From positions 1,736,001 through 1,800,000 of the forward strand of contig NZ_CP045324.1 in NCBI RefSeq assembly GCF_009363275.1: a stretch of DNA of 64,000 bases. The letters are read 5' to 3'. Under the pieces are notes generated by a model. It was given only the letters and a program-made list of their open reading frames with translations. It was not told the DNA's origin and ran no database searches. Shown here one piece after another: positions 41,343-49,754 of the stretch. The stretch is from Marinobacter sp. THAF197a. GTDB taxonomy: Bacteria > Pseudomonadota > Gammaproteobacteria > Pseudomonadales > Oleiphilaceae. The position numbers and the translations under genes are program-made. The number at the start of each line of letters is the position of its first letter. The first letter of the stretch is position 1.

Positions 41343-42391
41343 AGCGTGACCACTCCTGCGGGAATCTGCATGGTGACACAGTGAAGGCTGCCGTGCTGGT
41401 GGATCAGCGGGCGGCAGTTGATCGCAACAATCTCCCGGTCAGGGAAAATGCCGGCCATGATTCGGATGGCTTCCTGATCTTGCGGTACATCGTACACCGG
41501 CAACAGAACCGCGCCATTGATGATCAGAAAGTTGGCATAGGTGGCGGGCAGGCGCTCGCCGTCTTCATCATGGATGGCATCCGGCCAGGGCAGGGCGGTC
41601 AGTTTGTAGGGGCTGCCATCCTTCTGCCGGAACTCCTGCAGTTCTTCTTCCATGGCCGCCAGTGCACTGTAGTGTTCATCGGCTACGTCCGGGCAAGTCA
41701 CGTAGCAGATGTGGTCGGGGGCGCAGAATCGAGCCAGGGTGTCGATATGGCTATCCGTATCGTCACCGGCCAGATAGCCATGGTTCAGCCAGAGAATGCG
41801 GTCTGCTCCGAGGAGTTCTGACAGCAGCTGTTCGATGGCTGCGCGATCCATGGAAGGATTTCGCGACGGTGTCAGCATGCACTCGCTGGTGGTCAGGACC
41901 GTGCCCTGGCCATCGGATTCGATGGAACCACCTTCCAGAACGAAATCCACAGACTGCAAACGATGGCCGCCAAAGACGCCGGCATTCGCCAGATGCTGAT
42001 TGAGGGCGTTGTCTTTTTCCCACGGAAACTTGCCACCCCAGGCGTTGAACCGGAAGTCCAGCAGGGTGAGGCCGTCGCCGGTGTCGACCGTTATCGGGCC
42101 GTGATCCCGCGCCCAGGTGTCGTTAGCGGGTGCCGGGACGGTGATCACACGCCCCGGAAGACCGTTCTCTTCTGCGAAATGGTTCAGTTCCTGGCCGAGT
42201 TTCTGCAGCCGTGCCACGAATTCACAACTGATCACCAGATGCTCAAATCGAAGCACCTGGTGAGCAATGTTCAGGAAGACAGGTTCAACCTCGTCCATTA
42301 TCCGGGCCCAGTCAGTGCCCGGATGAGGCCAGGTCAACATGACTGCGCTCTGGGGCGCCCACTCCGCAGGCAACACTCGCTTGGATGTCAC
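41339..42391 (-). CDS. aguA: Agmatine deiminase AguA
   Basis: Converts agmatine to N-carbamoylputrescine. About 350 residues in the pentein fold: LPAEWAPQSAVMLTWPH at the start, WARDHGPITV with the substrate Asp/His, LEGGSIESDGQGTVLTT, GDDTDSHIDTLARF, and the catalytic cysteine in GSLHCVTMQIP, twelve residues before the end. Start is uncertain: GTG 42391 has AAGGTGA eight bases upstream; TTG 42415 is the alternative. Arginine decarboxylase, which makes agmatine, is not in the window. Confidence 0.93.
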   Translation of the reverse strand: MTSKRVLPAEWAPQSAVMLTWPHPGTDWARIMDEVEPVFLNIAHQVLRFEHLVISCEFVARLQKLGQELNHFAEENGLPGRVITVPAPANDTWARDHGPITVDTGDGLTLLDFRFNAWGGKFPWEKDNALNQHLANAGVFGGHRLQSVDFVLEGGSIESDGQGTVLTTSECMLTPSRNPSMDRAAIEQLLSELLGADRILWLNHGYLAGDDTDSHIDTLARFCAPDHICYVTCPDVADEHYSALAAMEEELQEFRQKDGSPYKLTALPWPDAIHDEDGERLPATYANFLIINGAVLLPVYDVPQDQEAIRIMAGIFPDREIVAINCRPLIHQHGSLHCVTMQIPAGVVTL

Positions 42392-42492
42392 TGTATTTGT
42401 CACCTTGGTTCGCAAAAGCCGCCATTCTATCTGACCATTGCCACAACGTCAGGCCATGGGCGGAGAAAATTGAACCTTTGTCCGGAGGGGGA

Positions 42493-42795
42493 TTAGCGGT
42501 TGCGCTTGACGACAGTGTGCAGCACCCGGTCGTGTTCGAAATAGACGATAAAATCGGAGTAGTGCCACTGGCTGATAGGAGGCTCACCTACTGGTCCCTG
42601 GATATCCTGAGGAGCGCCCCAGCGGTTGCGAACCGAGGTCTGGGTCATGCCGGTGGTCGGCAGGCTGGCCTGGCTGCGATCGGCCTGGCTGCCAACGGGA
42701 ATTGTCAGCTGTTCGGCGTGCAGGTTGGTTGCCAGGCCGGCAGACATGAGGGACGTCAGTGCCACGGCGGTAATCAGGTTTCGCTTGTTCTTCAT
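42493..42795 (-). CDS. Small exported protein, BamE/SmpA-like fold
   Basis: 100 residues with a signal peptide (cleavage likely after HAE or HA, near residue 28) and no lipobox cysteine. The mature part carries GMTQTSVRNRWGAPQDIQGPVGEPPISQWHY, which resembles the helix-turn and GxP element of the SmpA/OmlA (BamE) fold, then FIVYFEHDRVLHTVVKR. Short proteins like this occur in Pseudomonas and relatives without known function. The start has GGAGAACCCA before its ATG. aguA lies downstream and the PilZ gene upstream on the same strand. Confidence 0.72.
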   Translation of the reverse strand: MKNKRNLITAVALTSLMSAGLATNLHAEQLTIPVGSQADRSQASLPTTGMTQTSVRNRWGAPQDIQGPVGEPPISQWHYSDFIVYFEHDRVLHTVVKRNR

Positions 42796-42897
42796 TGGGT
42801 TCTCCATTAATGCCTGGTTCCCGCGAACGATACCGCAGGACATGGATAAAACGTAATATCCCGAAAAAACGGGCAAAAGTCAGCGTTTTTTCAAAGT

Positions 42898-43488
42898 TTA
42901 CTCTTTTTGCCGCTGCCGGATTTGCCAACGCATCACATGGCGGGCAATTTGTTGGCGACTACTGTCGTCAAGTTGAACGAACTCGGTGTGAACCCTTGCT
43001 CCGCCCCGATCATCCACCTCTGCGCTCAGAACTTCCGCAATGGCTTGAGGTTGATAGAGTTCCGGTGGCAGGGTCATACGTACCGCAATACGGTCGCCCT
43101 GGTTCCAGGCCGGGGTGCTGCTGAAAAACGACAGGCCGCCCTCGCTGAGAGTCACATCCTGCCAGTCCTCCGGTTGCAACGGATTTTGCTCAAAGGCGAT
43201 AATGCGCGCCAGCGTGTCGAGCTTGCTGTTCATGGATTTGATCAATCCGGTCAGTAGTCGGTCACGTTCCGCCAGGCTGGCGAGGTGTGCTTTTACGTCC
43301 TGGTCCAGCCGGCGGAATTCAGCTTTGAGGCTTTCCAGTGGCGATCCATTGAACGGATCATCCTGCTCGCTGTCAGCGTTCCCGGAGAGACGGCGGATTT
43401 CAAGACCAATACGGTCCTCGATCCGGAAATACTCGCGTCGGTCGGCTTTGGCATCGGTGATCGGTGGCGTGATAGGCGAGCCTGGCAT
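42898..43488 (-). CDS. PilZ-domain protein
   Basis: 196 residues. The N-terminal RREYFR supplies the RxxxR cyclic-di-GMP motif, followed by a coiled-coil helical insert (about 45-105) with LDQDVKAHLASLAERDRLL, then DVTLSEGGLSFF. The second PilZ motif (D/N-x-S-x-x-G) reads T-x-S-x-x-G here, slightly off. A homologue, PA2989, sits near the lol genes in P. aeruginosa. ATG 43488 with GGAG upstream is preferred to the open frame reaching 43611, which would overlap lolC. Confidence 0.82.
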   Translation of the reverse strand: MPGSPITPPITDAKADRREYFRIEDRIGLEIRRLSGNADSEQDDPFNGSPLESLKAEFRRLDQDVKAHLASLAERDRLLTGLIKSMNSKLDTLARIIAFEQNPLQPEDWQDVTLSEGGLSFFSSTPAWNQGDRIAVRMTLPPELYQPQAIAEVLSAEVDDRGGARVHTEFVQLDDSSRQQIARHVMRWQIRQRQKE

Positions 43489-43609
43489 TCTGTCTCCGGC
43501 GGGCTGAAATTTTATTGGTAAAGAGTAGTTTAGCAGTTTCCCGGAGGCTCGCGAGTGATCCGGGGTACCAAACCACGACAGGCCAGAAGGTAGCGACAGG
43601 CACCTCCCC

Positions 43610-44854
43610 ATGTTCAGACCCTTATCGTTCTATATCGGCTTGCGGTACACCGCAGCCAAGAGACGTAATCACTTTATATCCTTTATATCCCTGACCTCCA
43701 TGCTCGGGCTGATGCTTGGCGTGGCGGTCCTGATCATCGTGTTGTCCGTAATGAATGGTTTTGACCGGGAATTGAAGCAGCGCATTCTGGGCATGGTGCC
43801 CCACGCCACGATTCAGGGGGCGTCGGGCCCGCTGGAAGACTGGGAAGAGATTGATCGCCGCGTACAGGAGCATCCACGGGTACTGGCGGCCGCGCCCTTT
43901 ATCCAGGGCCAGGGCATGGTGACAGGCGGTGGTGATGTTCGGGGAGTGATGCTAAGCGGCATTGTGCCCGAGCAGGAAGCCACGGTATCGATCATTGAGA
44001 ATCACTTCATTGAAGGCAACCTGGATGAACTCAAGCCGGGAGAATTCGGCATTATCATCGGTCGGCTGATGGCCAACAGCCTTAGGCTGCAGGTCGGAGA
44101 CAAACTGACGGTTGTCCTGCCGGAAGCCTCGGTAACCCCGGCCGGCGTACTGCCCAGGCTAAAGCGCTTTACCGTTAAAGGTATCTTCAGTGTCGGTGCC
44201 GAGCTGGATGGCAATTATGCGCTGATTCATATGGATGATGCGGCCCGCCTGATGCGAACCGGCGGCCGTGCCGAGGGCGTGCGCCTGCTGGTGGATGACC
44301 TGTTTGCAGCACCGCGCGTGGTCAACCAGGTTGCGCAGGATCTGGGAGGGCGTTACTACGTATCTGACTGGACCCGTACCCACGGCAACCTGTTCCAGGC
44401 TATACGGATGGAAAAGACCATGATTGGCCTGTTGCTGATGTTCATTGTGGCCGTGGCCGCTTTCAATATTGTTTCCACCCTGGTCATGGTGGTCACCGAC
44501 AAAACCGCAGACATCGCGATTTTGCGAACCATGGGCGCAACACCCGGGCGCATTATGCGAATTTTCATCATTCAGGGGGCGGTAATAGGTATCTTTGGCA
44601 CCCTGATGGGAACCGCGCTCGGAATCTTCGGAGCCCTGAATATCAGTGGCTTCATTTCCTGGCTTGAGGGGCTGATGGGGCATCAATTCCTGAGTGCCGA
44701 CGTCTACTTCATCAGTTACCTGCCGTCCCAATTGCAGTGGCAGGATGTGGCCATTATCAGTAGTGCCGGAATGGTGATGAGCCTGCTGGCAACGATTTAC
44801 CCGGCATGGCGGGCATCCAGGGTCGAACCGGCAGAGGCGTTACGTTATGAGTGA
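43610..44854 (+). CDS. Lipoprotein-releasing ABC permease (LolC/LolE family)
   Basis: Inner-membrane permease that extracts outer-membrane lipoproteins and hands them to LolA. 414 residues: first helix after FIGLRYTAAKRRNHFISFIS, a long periplasmic domain (about 45-265), then three helices in the C-terminal part (KTMIGLLLMFIVAVAAFNIVSTL; GAVIGIFGTLMGTALG; the last near 380). It overlaps lolD by 8 bases. Only one permease accompanies lolD here, so it may act as a homodimer (LolF type) unless a second gene is elsewhere; I leave the symbol open for that reason. Confidence 0.92.
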   Translation: MFRPLSFYIGLRYTAAKRRNHFISFISLTSMLGLMLGVAVLIIVLSVMNGFDRELKQRILGMVPHATIQGASGPLEDWEEIDRRVQEHPRVLAAAPFIQGQGMVTGGGDVRGVMLSGIVPEQEATVSIIENHFIEGNLDELKPGEFGIIIGRLMANSLRLQVGDKLTVVLPEASVTPAGVLPRLKRFTVKGIFSVGAELDGNYALIHMDDAARLMRTGGRAEGVRLLVDDLFAAPRVVNQVAQDLGGRYYVSDWTRTHGNLFQAIRMEKTMIGLLLMFIVAVAAFNIVSTLVMVVTDKTADIAILRTMGATPGRIMRIFIIQGAVIGIFGTLMGTALGIFGALNISGFISWLEGLMGHQFLSADVYFISYLPSQLQWQDVAIISSAGMVMSLLATIYPAWRASRVEPAEALRYE

Positions 44855-45554
44855 AGTAGAAATGACGACCAGCAAGCCTTTGGTAATCGACTGCCGCCAG
44901 GTTACCCGAACCTACGACCAGGGCCCCGAGACACTGACGATTTTCTCCGACATTTCCCTGGAAGTGTCGGCAGGCGAAACCGTTGCCATCGTGGGCAGCA
45001 GTGGTGCTGGCAAAACCACGTTGCTGAACCTGCTTGGCGGCCTGGACCGGCCGTCATCCGGCCAGATTCATATCTGTGGTGAGGATATTCACCGGTTGTC
45101 GGAAGCCGGCCGGGCACGTTTCCGCAATGGCCACCTTGGCTTTGTCTACCAGTTCCATCACCTGTTGCCGGAGTTCACAGCGCTGGAAAACGTGATGATG
45201 CCCTGCGCACTGGGCGGTCAGTCGCTGGCTGTGGCCAGGCAGAAAGCCGAAAAATTGCTGGACCGGGTTGGCCTGGGCAAGCGATTGAAGCATAAGCCTT
45301 CCGAGCTGTCTGGCGGTGAGCGCCAGCGGGTGGCCATTGCCCGGGCGCTGGTCAACGAGCCCCAATGTGTGTTGATGGACGAGCCAACCGGTAACCTGGA
45401 CGAGCATACCGGCGAGGGTATCAGGGCTCTGATTGAGGATTTGCGAGAGCAGTCTGGCATTGCCTTTGTTATGGTCACCCACGATATGCGAATGGCGCGG
45501 AGCCTCGGCCGGGTGTTGCGACTGGAGCAAGGGCGGTTGGTTCAGGAAGCCTGA
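44847..45554 (+). CDS. lolD: Lipoprotein-releasing ATPase LolD
   Basis: ABC ATPase of 235 residues powering the Lol permease. Walker A GSSGAGKTTLLNLLGG, Q-loop VYQFHHLLPEFTALENVMMP (the LolD-typical FHHLLPEF), signature LSGGERQRVAIARAL, Walker B CVLMDEPTGNLD, and switch His in VTHDMRMA. It follows the permease with an 8-base overlap and converges with DUF2062, overlapping by 13 bases. Confidence 0.96.
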   Translation: MSEVEMTTSKPLVIDCRQVTRTYDQGPETLTIFSDISLEVSAGETVAIVGSSGAGKTTLLNLLGGLDRPSSGQIHICGEDIHRLSEAGRARFRNGHLGFVYQFHHLLPEFTALENVMMPCALGGQSLAVARQKAEKLLDRVGLGKRLKHKPSELSGGERQRVAIARALVNEPQCVLMDEPTGNLDEHTGEGIRALIEDLREQSGIAFVMVTHDMRMARSLGRVLRLEQGRLVQEA

Positions 45555-46087
45555 TTACGGGCCTTCTTGCGGGCTTTTCTTGAAAAGCGCCGAACCTGCC
45601 AGTCGGTGCGGATTTTTCGCCGCCAAAGGTACTGGATGATCAGATAGGCGCTGCAACCCGCAGCAGTCGCCACCACAATTGACCCGACATAGAGCGGCAC
45701 GCCAATCTCCATCAGGCGGCTGCTCAGCCAGGACCAGGAGAGCTGGAATTCAAAAGCCAGCACGGGGCGGTCCAGAATCCAGGCGCCTACTTTGTAGTTA
45801 AAGTAGAAGATGGGCGGCATGGTCAACGGATTGCTGATCCAGACCAGGGCGACGGACAACGGCAGGTTGGCATTGATCCAGATGGCCATGCCTGCTGCCG
45901 CCGCCATTTGGAATGGCATCGGGATAAAACTGAGAAAAAGCCCGATCAGGAAGGCGCGAGACACACTGTGCCGGTTGATGTGCCACAGGTTGGGTTCATG
46001 AAGGATATCGCCCAGAAAGCGCAATGATTCGATGGATTGCACTTTTTCCGGGGAAGGCAGATACCGTTTCATGAACTTCTTGGGCAT
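45542..46087 (-). CDS. DUF2062 membrane protein
   Basis: 181-residue inner-membrane protein of unknown function. The DUF2062 signature is visible: HINRHSVSRAFLIGLFLSFIPMPFQM, then WISNPLTMPPIFYFNYKVGAWIL; two or three helices follow. The C-terminal tail is strongly basic (RRFSRKARKKARNQAS). The same gene lies beside the lol genes and comEC in P. aeruginosa (PA2985 region, from memory), suggesting an envelope role, but nothing more specific can be said. Confidence 0.88.
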   Translation of the reverse strand: MPKKFMKRYLPSPEKVQSIESLRFLGDILHEPNLWHINRHSVSRAFLIGLFLSFIPMPFQMAAAAGMAIWINANLPLSVALVWISNPLTMPPIFYFNYKVGAWILDRPVLAFEFQLSWSWLSSRLMEIGVPLYVGSIVVATAAGCSAYLIIQYLWRRKIRTDWQVRRFSRKARKKARNQAS

Positions 46088-46167
46088 AGGAAGTTCGGCC
46101 TGTTGCTTCGGAATGGATAACTTCCGGCACCCTGAGCGCGCCGGGCTAATGCACTGGAGGACAAGGA

Positions 46168-48624
46168 TTGTCCGGTCTGTTTCATACTCACCAAACGCCT
46201 GAACACAGCGTAGTCGGCGCGCCCGGCATTGTCGCGTTCTCGTGCGGCGTTATCTTACTGTATCAACTAACGCTTTTACCACCGCCCTGGTGGCTGTTTT
46301 TGGTCGGGCTGCTGATGGTCAGTGCGTCTCTCCTGATCCGTCAGGGCACCATGCGCCGTCTGGTCAGGCTGTTGGCTCTGCTTGTGCTGGGTCTGGCCTG
46401 GGCTGGCTGGCATTCTGAAGCGCGCCTGGCGGAGCGCTTGCCGGCGGATATGGAAGGCAAGCGTCTGGAACTATCAGGGTATGTTTGTGAGCTTCCGCAG
46501 GCTGGCAGTTTCAGCAGTTTGCGCTTTAGCGTGTGTGTTGTCAGTTGGCACAGCGAAGGCCAACAGGGCGCCACACCGGTACTTCCCCGCAGAGTGCGTC
46601 TCTCCTGGTATGGCCGGAATGATCAGGCGCTGCCCGGCCATCGGCTGAGGCTGGAGGTGGTCCTTAAACGGCCGCACGGCAACCTGAATCCCGAGGGGTT
46701 TCGTTATGAGGATTGGCTGTTCAGGAAAGGTTACCGGGCAACCGGAAGCGTTCGGGCGGTTGCCCTGGACCAGGATCTTCATTGTGGCTGGCATTGCCGG
46801 TACCACGCCTGGCATCAAACGGTCGCTGAGCAGGTTCATCGGCATTTTTCCGATGCCGGTGAATACCCATTGATTGCCTCGTTACTGATCGGCCACCGCG
46901 GTTATCTCACGGATCGGCATTGGCAAACGCTTCGAGCAACGGGCACGATTCACCTGGTGGCGATATCAGGGTTGCACTTGGGACTGGTGGCGGTTGGTGC
47001 TGGCCTGGTTGCCCGCCGCTTCACCTTGTCAGTGCCGGCGCACTGGCTGGATGAGCGGCGCAGGCGAATCGCAGGCTTTGCGCTGGTTATCCTGTGTTGC
47101 CTGTTCTATGCACTGGTTGCGGGGTTTACCGTACCAACCCGCCGAGCCTTGATCATGGTTCTGGTTGGCGGCTGGTATCTGCTTCTGGCCCGCGAGGCCA
47201 GTGTCTGGCGACCATTCTGTTCAGCCTTGTTTCTGGTGCTGTTACTTGACCCGTTCGCGCCGCTGGATCAGGGGTTCTGGTTGTCCTTTGGTGCGGTGGC
47301 GGTCTTGCTGGCGGTATTCAGCGGGCGCCTGGCAGGCCCCGGCTGGCTCAAGGGCCTGGTATTGGCACAGTTGGCGGTTTTTGCGGGCTTGTGGCCATTG
47401 TTGTCCGGGCTTGGGCAGAGCCAACCGCTGGCCGGTTTGGTGGCAAACCTGGTGGCGATTCCCTGGGTATCGCTGGTTGTGATGCCGGTGCTGTTCGCAG
47501 GTGCTTTGTTGGTGCTGGTGTCCGGTGGCGCGGTAACGGGTTGGGTAAGTTCGCTGCTTGACGCAGTACTGGGCCCGTTGATGGCCTGGCTGCAGTGGGT
47601 GGAGCAACTGGCGGCTCCAGTGTCCGTATTAGCGCCAGAGGCATCACCCTTTTTACTGACATTGTTGGCGGCTGTCGTCGTTCTGTTGCTCCGTTTCCCT
47701 GACAGGGTTTTTCGCCTGATGACCGTGGCGTTAGTCGGGGCCTGGGCGGTCACGGTGGTGCTGACAAGGCCTGCCGCCATTAACCCGGAGGTGGTGGAGC
47801 CGGAAATTCGTGTCTGGGATGTGGGCCAGGGTCTGTCTGTTCTGGTGCGTGTGGGGCGCAAGGCACTGGTTTACGACACAGGGCCGGAAGTACGGGGTGT
47901 GTTTTCGGCTGTTGACTCGACACTGCTTCCGAACCTCCGGGCCCTGGGGATTAACAAACTTGATCGTCTGATAATCAGCCACGGTGACAGTGACCATGCC
48001 GGTGGCCTGGTACAGTTGGTACAAGCCGTAGATGTGGAGCAGATACAGAGCGGTGAGCCGGAAGTCGTGGCCGGGATTCTGGACGAAGTGCCGGGGAAAT
48101 CGGTAGGACAGTGTCGATCAGAGCCGTTCGAATGGCATGGGGTGGTGTTCGAATTCTGGCAGTCCCAAGCCGAGCGCACCGGAAACGATGCGTCCTGTGT
48201 GGTCCGGATTCACCATCCCGCCAGTGGTTCTGACGTGCTGCTTACCGGGGATATCAGTAAACGGGTAGAGGCAGAGATGCTTGCCCCCGGCGCGGTGCCG
48301 TGGTTGCGCAAGGCAGTGGATTTCCGCTTGGTGCTTGCGCCGCACCACGGCAGCAAAACATCGTCCTCTGCACCGTGGATCGATCGTGTCGCGCCCGACT
48401 GGGTAATCTACACGGCGGGCTATCGGCATAGATACGGCCACCCCCATCCTGATGTGGTGGCCCGGTACCAGCTGGCGAATGCTCGCCCACTCAACACCGC
48501 CTGCTCCGGAGAGATCGTCGTTACCTTGAGTAAGCATGGCCCGAAAATCAGTGAGCTACGCCACACTGTTCCGTTTTGGATCCAGGGGCCGGGGCTGACC
48601 CGTGACCAATGTAAAATACCGTGA
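46168..48624 (+). CDS. comEC: ComEC/Rec2 DNA uptake channel
   Basis: Polytopic inner-membrane channel that moves single-stranded DNA into the cytoplasm during natural transformation. 818 residues: N-terminal helices with a DUF4131-type domain, the Competence domain (about 220-500) with LIASLLIGHRGYL and HLVAISGLHLGLV, and a C-terminal metallo-beta-lactamase-like domain with HGDSDHAGGL, LLTGDIS and LAPHHGSKTSS. The start is TTG, seven bases after GGAGG. The protein appears intact. It lies just upstream of the exbB-to-murB run. Confidence 0.94.
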   Translation: MSGLFHTHQTPEHSVVGAPGIVAFSCGVILLYQLTLLPPPWWLFLVGLLMVSASLLIRQGTMRRLVRLLALLVLGLAWAGWHSEARLAERLPADMEGKRLELSGYVCELPQAGSFSSLRFSVCVVSWHSEGQQGATPVLPRRVRLSWYGRNDQALPGHRLRLEVVLKRPHGNLNPEGFRYEDWLFRKGYRATGSVRAVALDQDLHCGWHCRYHAWHQTVAEQVHRHFSDAGEYPLIASLLIGHRGYLTDRHWQTLRATGTIHLVAISGLHLGLVAVGAGLVARRFTLSVPAHWLDERRRRIAGFALVILCCLFYALVAGFTVPTRRALIMVLVGGWYLLLAREASVWRPFCSALFLVLLLDPFAPLDQGFWLSFGAVAVLLAVFSGRLAGPGWLKGLVLAQLAVFAGLWPLLSGLGQSQPLAGLVANLVAIPWVSLVVMPVLFAGALLVLVSGGAVTGWVSSLLDAVLGPLMAWLQWVEQLAAPVSVLAPEASPFLLTLLAAVVVLLLRFPDRVFRLMTVALVGAWAVTVVLTRPAAINPEVVEPEIRVWDVGQGLSVLVRVGRKALVYDTGPEVRGVFSAVDSTLLPNLRALGINKLDRLIISHGDSDHAGGLVQLVQAVDVEQIQSGEPEVVAGILDEVPGKSVGQCRSEPFEWHGVVFEFWQSQAERTGNDASCVVRIHHPASGSDVLLTGDISKRVEAEMLAPGAVPWLRKAVDFRLVLAPHHGSKTSSSAPWIDRVAPDWVIYTAGYRHRYGHPHPDVVARYQLANARPLNTACSGEIVVTLSKHGPKISELRHTVPFWIQGPGLTRDQCKIP

Positions 48625-48696
48625 CATTCCGGGTGTGGCCTGAACCGGCAGCTATGCTAAAGTAGCGCGGCTTGTAATTAATCAGGGAGATCAAGC

Positions 48697-49323
48697 GTGT
48701 TCGAGCTGTTGAAAGCCGGTGGCATCCTGATGGTGCCCATTGTTGCCTGTTCCATCCTGGCGCTTGCCATTGTTCTGGAGCGATTCTGGACTCTGCGAGC
48801 CTCCAGGGTAGCGCCCCCACAATCGATTAACGAACTCTGGCGCTGGATCAAGAAAAAAGAACTGAATGGGCGCAAGCTCAAGGCGCTTCAGGGCTCCTCA
48901 CCGCTGGGCCGTATACTCGCTGGCGGGCTGATCAACGCCAAGCACGGCCGGGAGATCATGAAAGAGAGCATCGAGCACGAAGCCAGCCAGGTCATCCATG
49001 ATCTGGAACGCTTCCTGAACCCCCTCGGTACCATTGCCACTATTACACCGCTGCTGGGTTTGCTGGGCACGGTCATCGGTATGATCAAAGTATTTGCGGA
49101 AATTCAGCTGGCGGGCGTGGGTAACGCCGGTAATCTCGCTGGCGGTATTTCGGAGGCGCTGATCACCACGGCTGCGGGCCTGAGCGTCGCTATTCCCGCC
49201 CTGATTTGTCATCGCTACTTCATTCGTCGCGTTGATGAGCTGGTCGTTAACATGGAGCAGGAAGCCATCAAGCTGGTGGAAGTGGTTCATGGCGACCGTG
49301 AAATCGACGTGGAAGGAGCCTGA
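48697..49323 (+). CDS. exbB: ExbB/TolQ-family proton channel subunit
   Basis: 208-residue inner-membrane protein with three helices: near the N-terminus (GGILMVPIVACSILALAIVLERFW), centrally (TIATITPLLGLLGTVIGMIKVF, the family signature) and after GISEALITTAAGLSVAIPALICHRYF. With ExbD it forms a proton-driven motor. Start is GTG with GGGAG upstream. No tonB or tolA is present; instead msbA and lpxK follow, as exbBD-lpxK do in P. aeruginosa. The symbol is by family, not proven function. Confidence 0.9.
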   Translation: MFELLKAGGILMVPIVACSILALAIVLERFWTLRASRVAPPQSINELWRWIKKKELNGRKLKALQGSSPLGRILAGGLINAKHGREIMKESIEHEASQVIHDLERFLNPLGTIATITPLLGLLGTVIGMIKVFAEIQLAGVGNAGNLAGGISEALITTAAGLSVAIPALICHRYFIRRVDELVVNMEQEAIKLVEVVHGDREIDVEGA

Positions 49324-49328
49324 ACACC

Positions 49329-49754
49329 GTGAAGTTCAAGCGCCAGAGAAGCCAGGAGGTCGGGGTTGACCTGACGCCACTGATCGATGTGGTGTTCCTG
49401 TTGCTGATTTTCTTTATGGTGTCCACCACCTTTACCCGGGAAAGCCACCTGCAGGTGGATTTGCCCGAGGCGAGCGGCGAACCGGTTTCGCCCTCTGAGG
49501 TAAGGCAGATCGATGTGGTGATCAATGCTGAGGGCCAGTACATCCTGAACGAGAGGACACTGGTCAATAATCGGCGTGAAACCCTTGAGCGGGGTGTCAG
49601 GGAATTAGCTGAGGGAGACAACAGCTTGCCGTTTATCATTACGGCCGATGCCAGAACTCCCCATGAATACGTTGTGCGCGCCATGGATGTGGCCGGCCGC
49701 CTGGGGTTTGCGAAACTGAGCATAACCACAGAGCGGGAGGCTGAGAATCCGTGA
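49329..49754 (+). CDS. exbD: ExbD/TolR-family motor subunit
   Basis: 141 residues: a short cytoplasmic start, one helix with the essential aspartate in VDLTPLIDVVFLLLIFFMVS, and a periplasmic domain that should contact peptidoglycan or the partner protein. GTG start six bases after exbB. The stop overlaps the msbA start (GTGA), so the motor genes are coupled translationally to a lipid A exporter. Confidence 0.92.
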   Translation: MKFKRQRSQEVGVDLTPLIDVVFLLLIFFMVSTTFTRESHLQVDLPEASGEPVSPSEVRQIDVVINAEGQYILNERTLVNNRRETLERGVRELAEGDNSLPFIITADARTPHEYVVRAMDVAGRLGFAKLSITTEREAENP

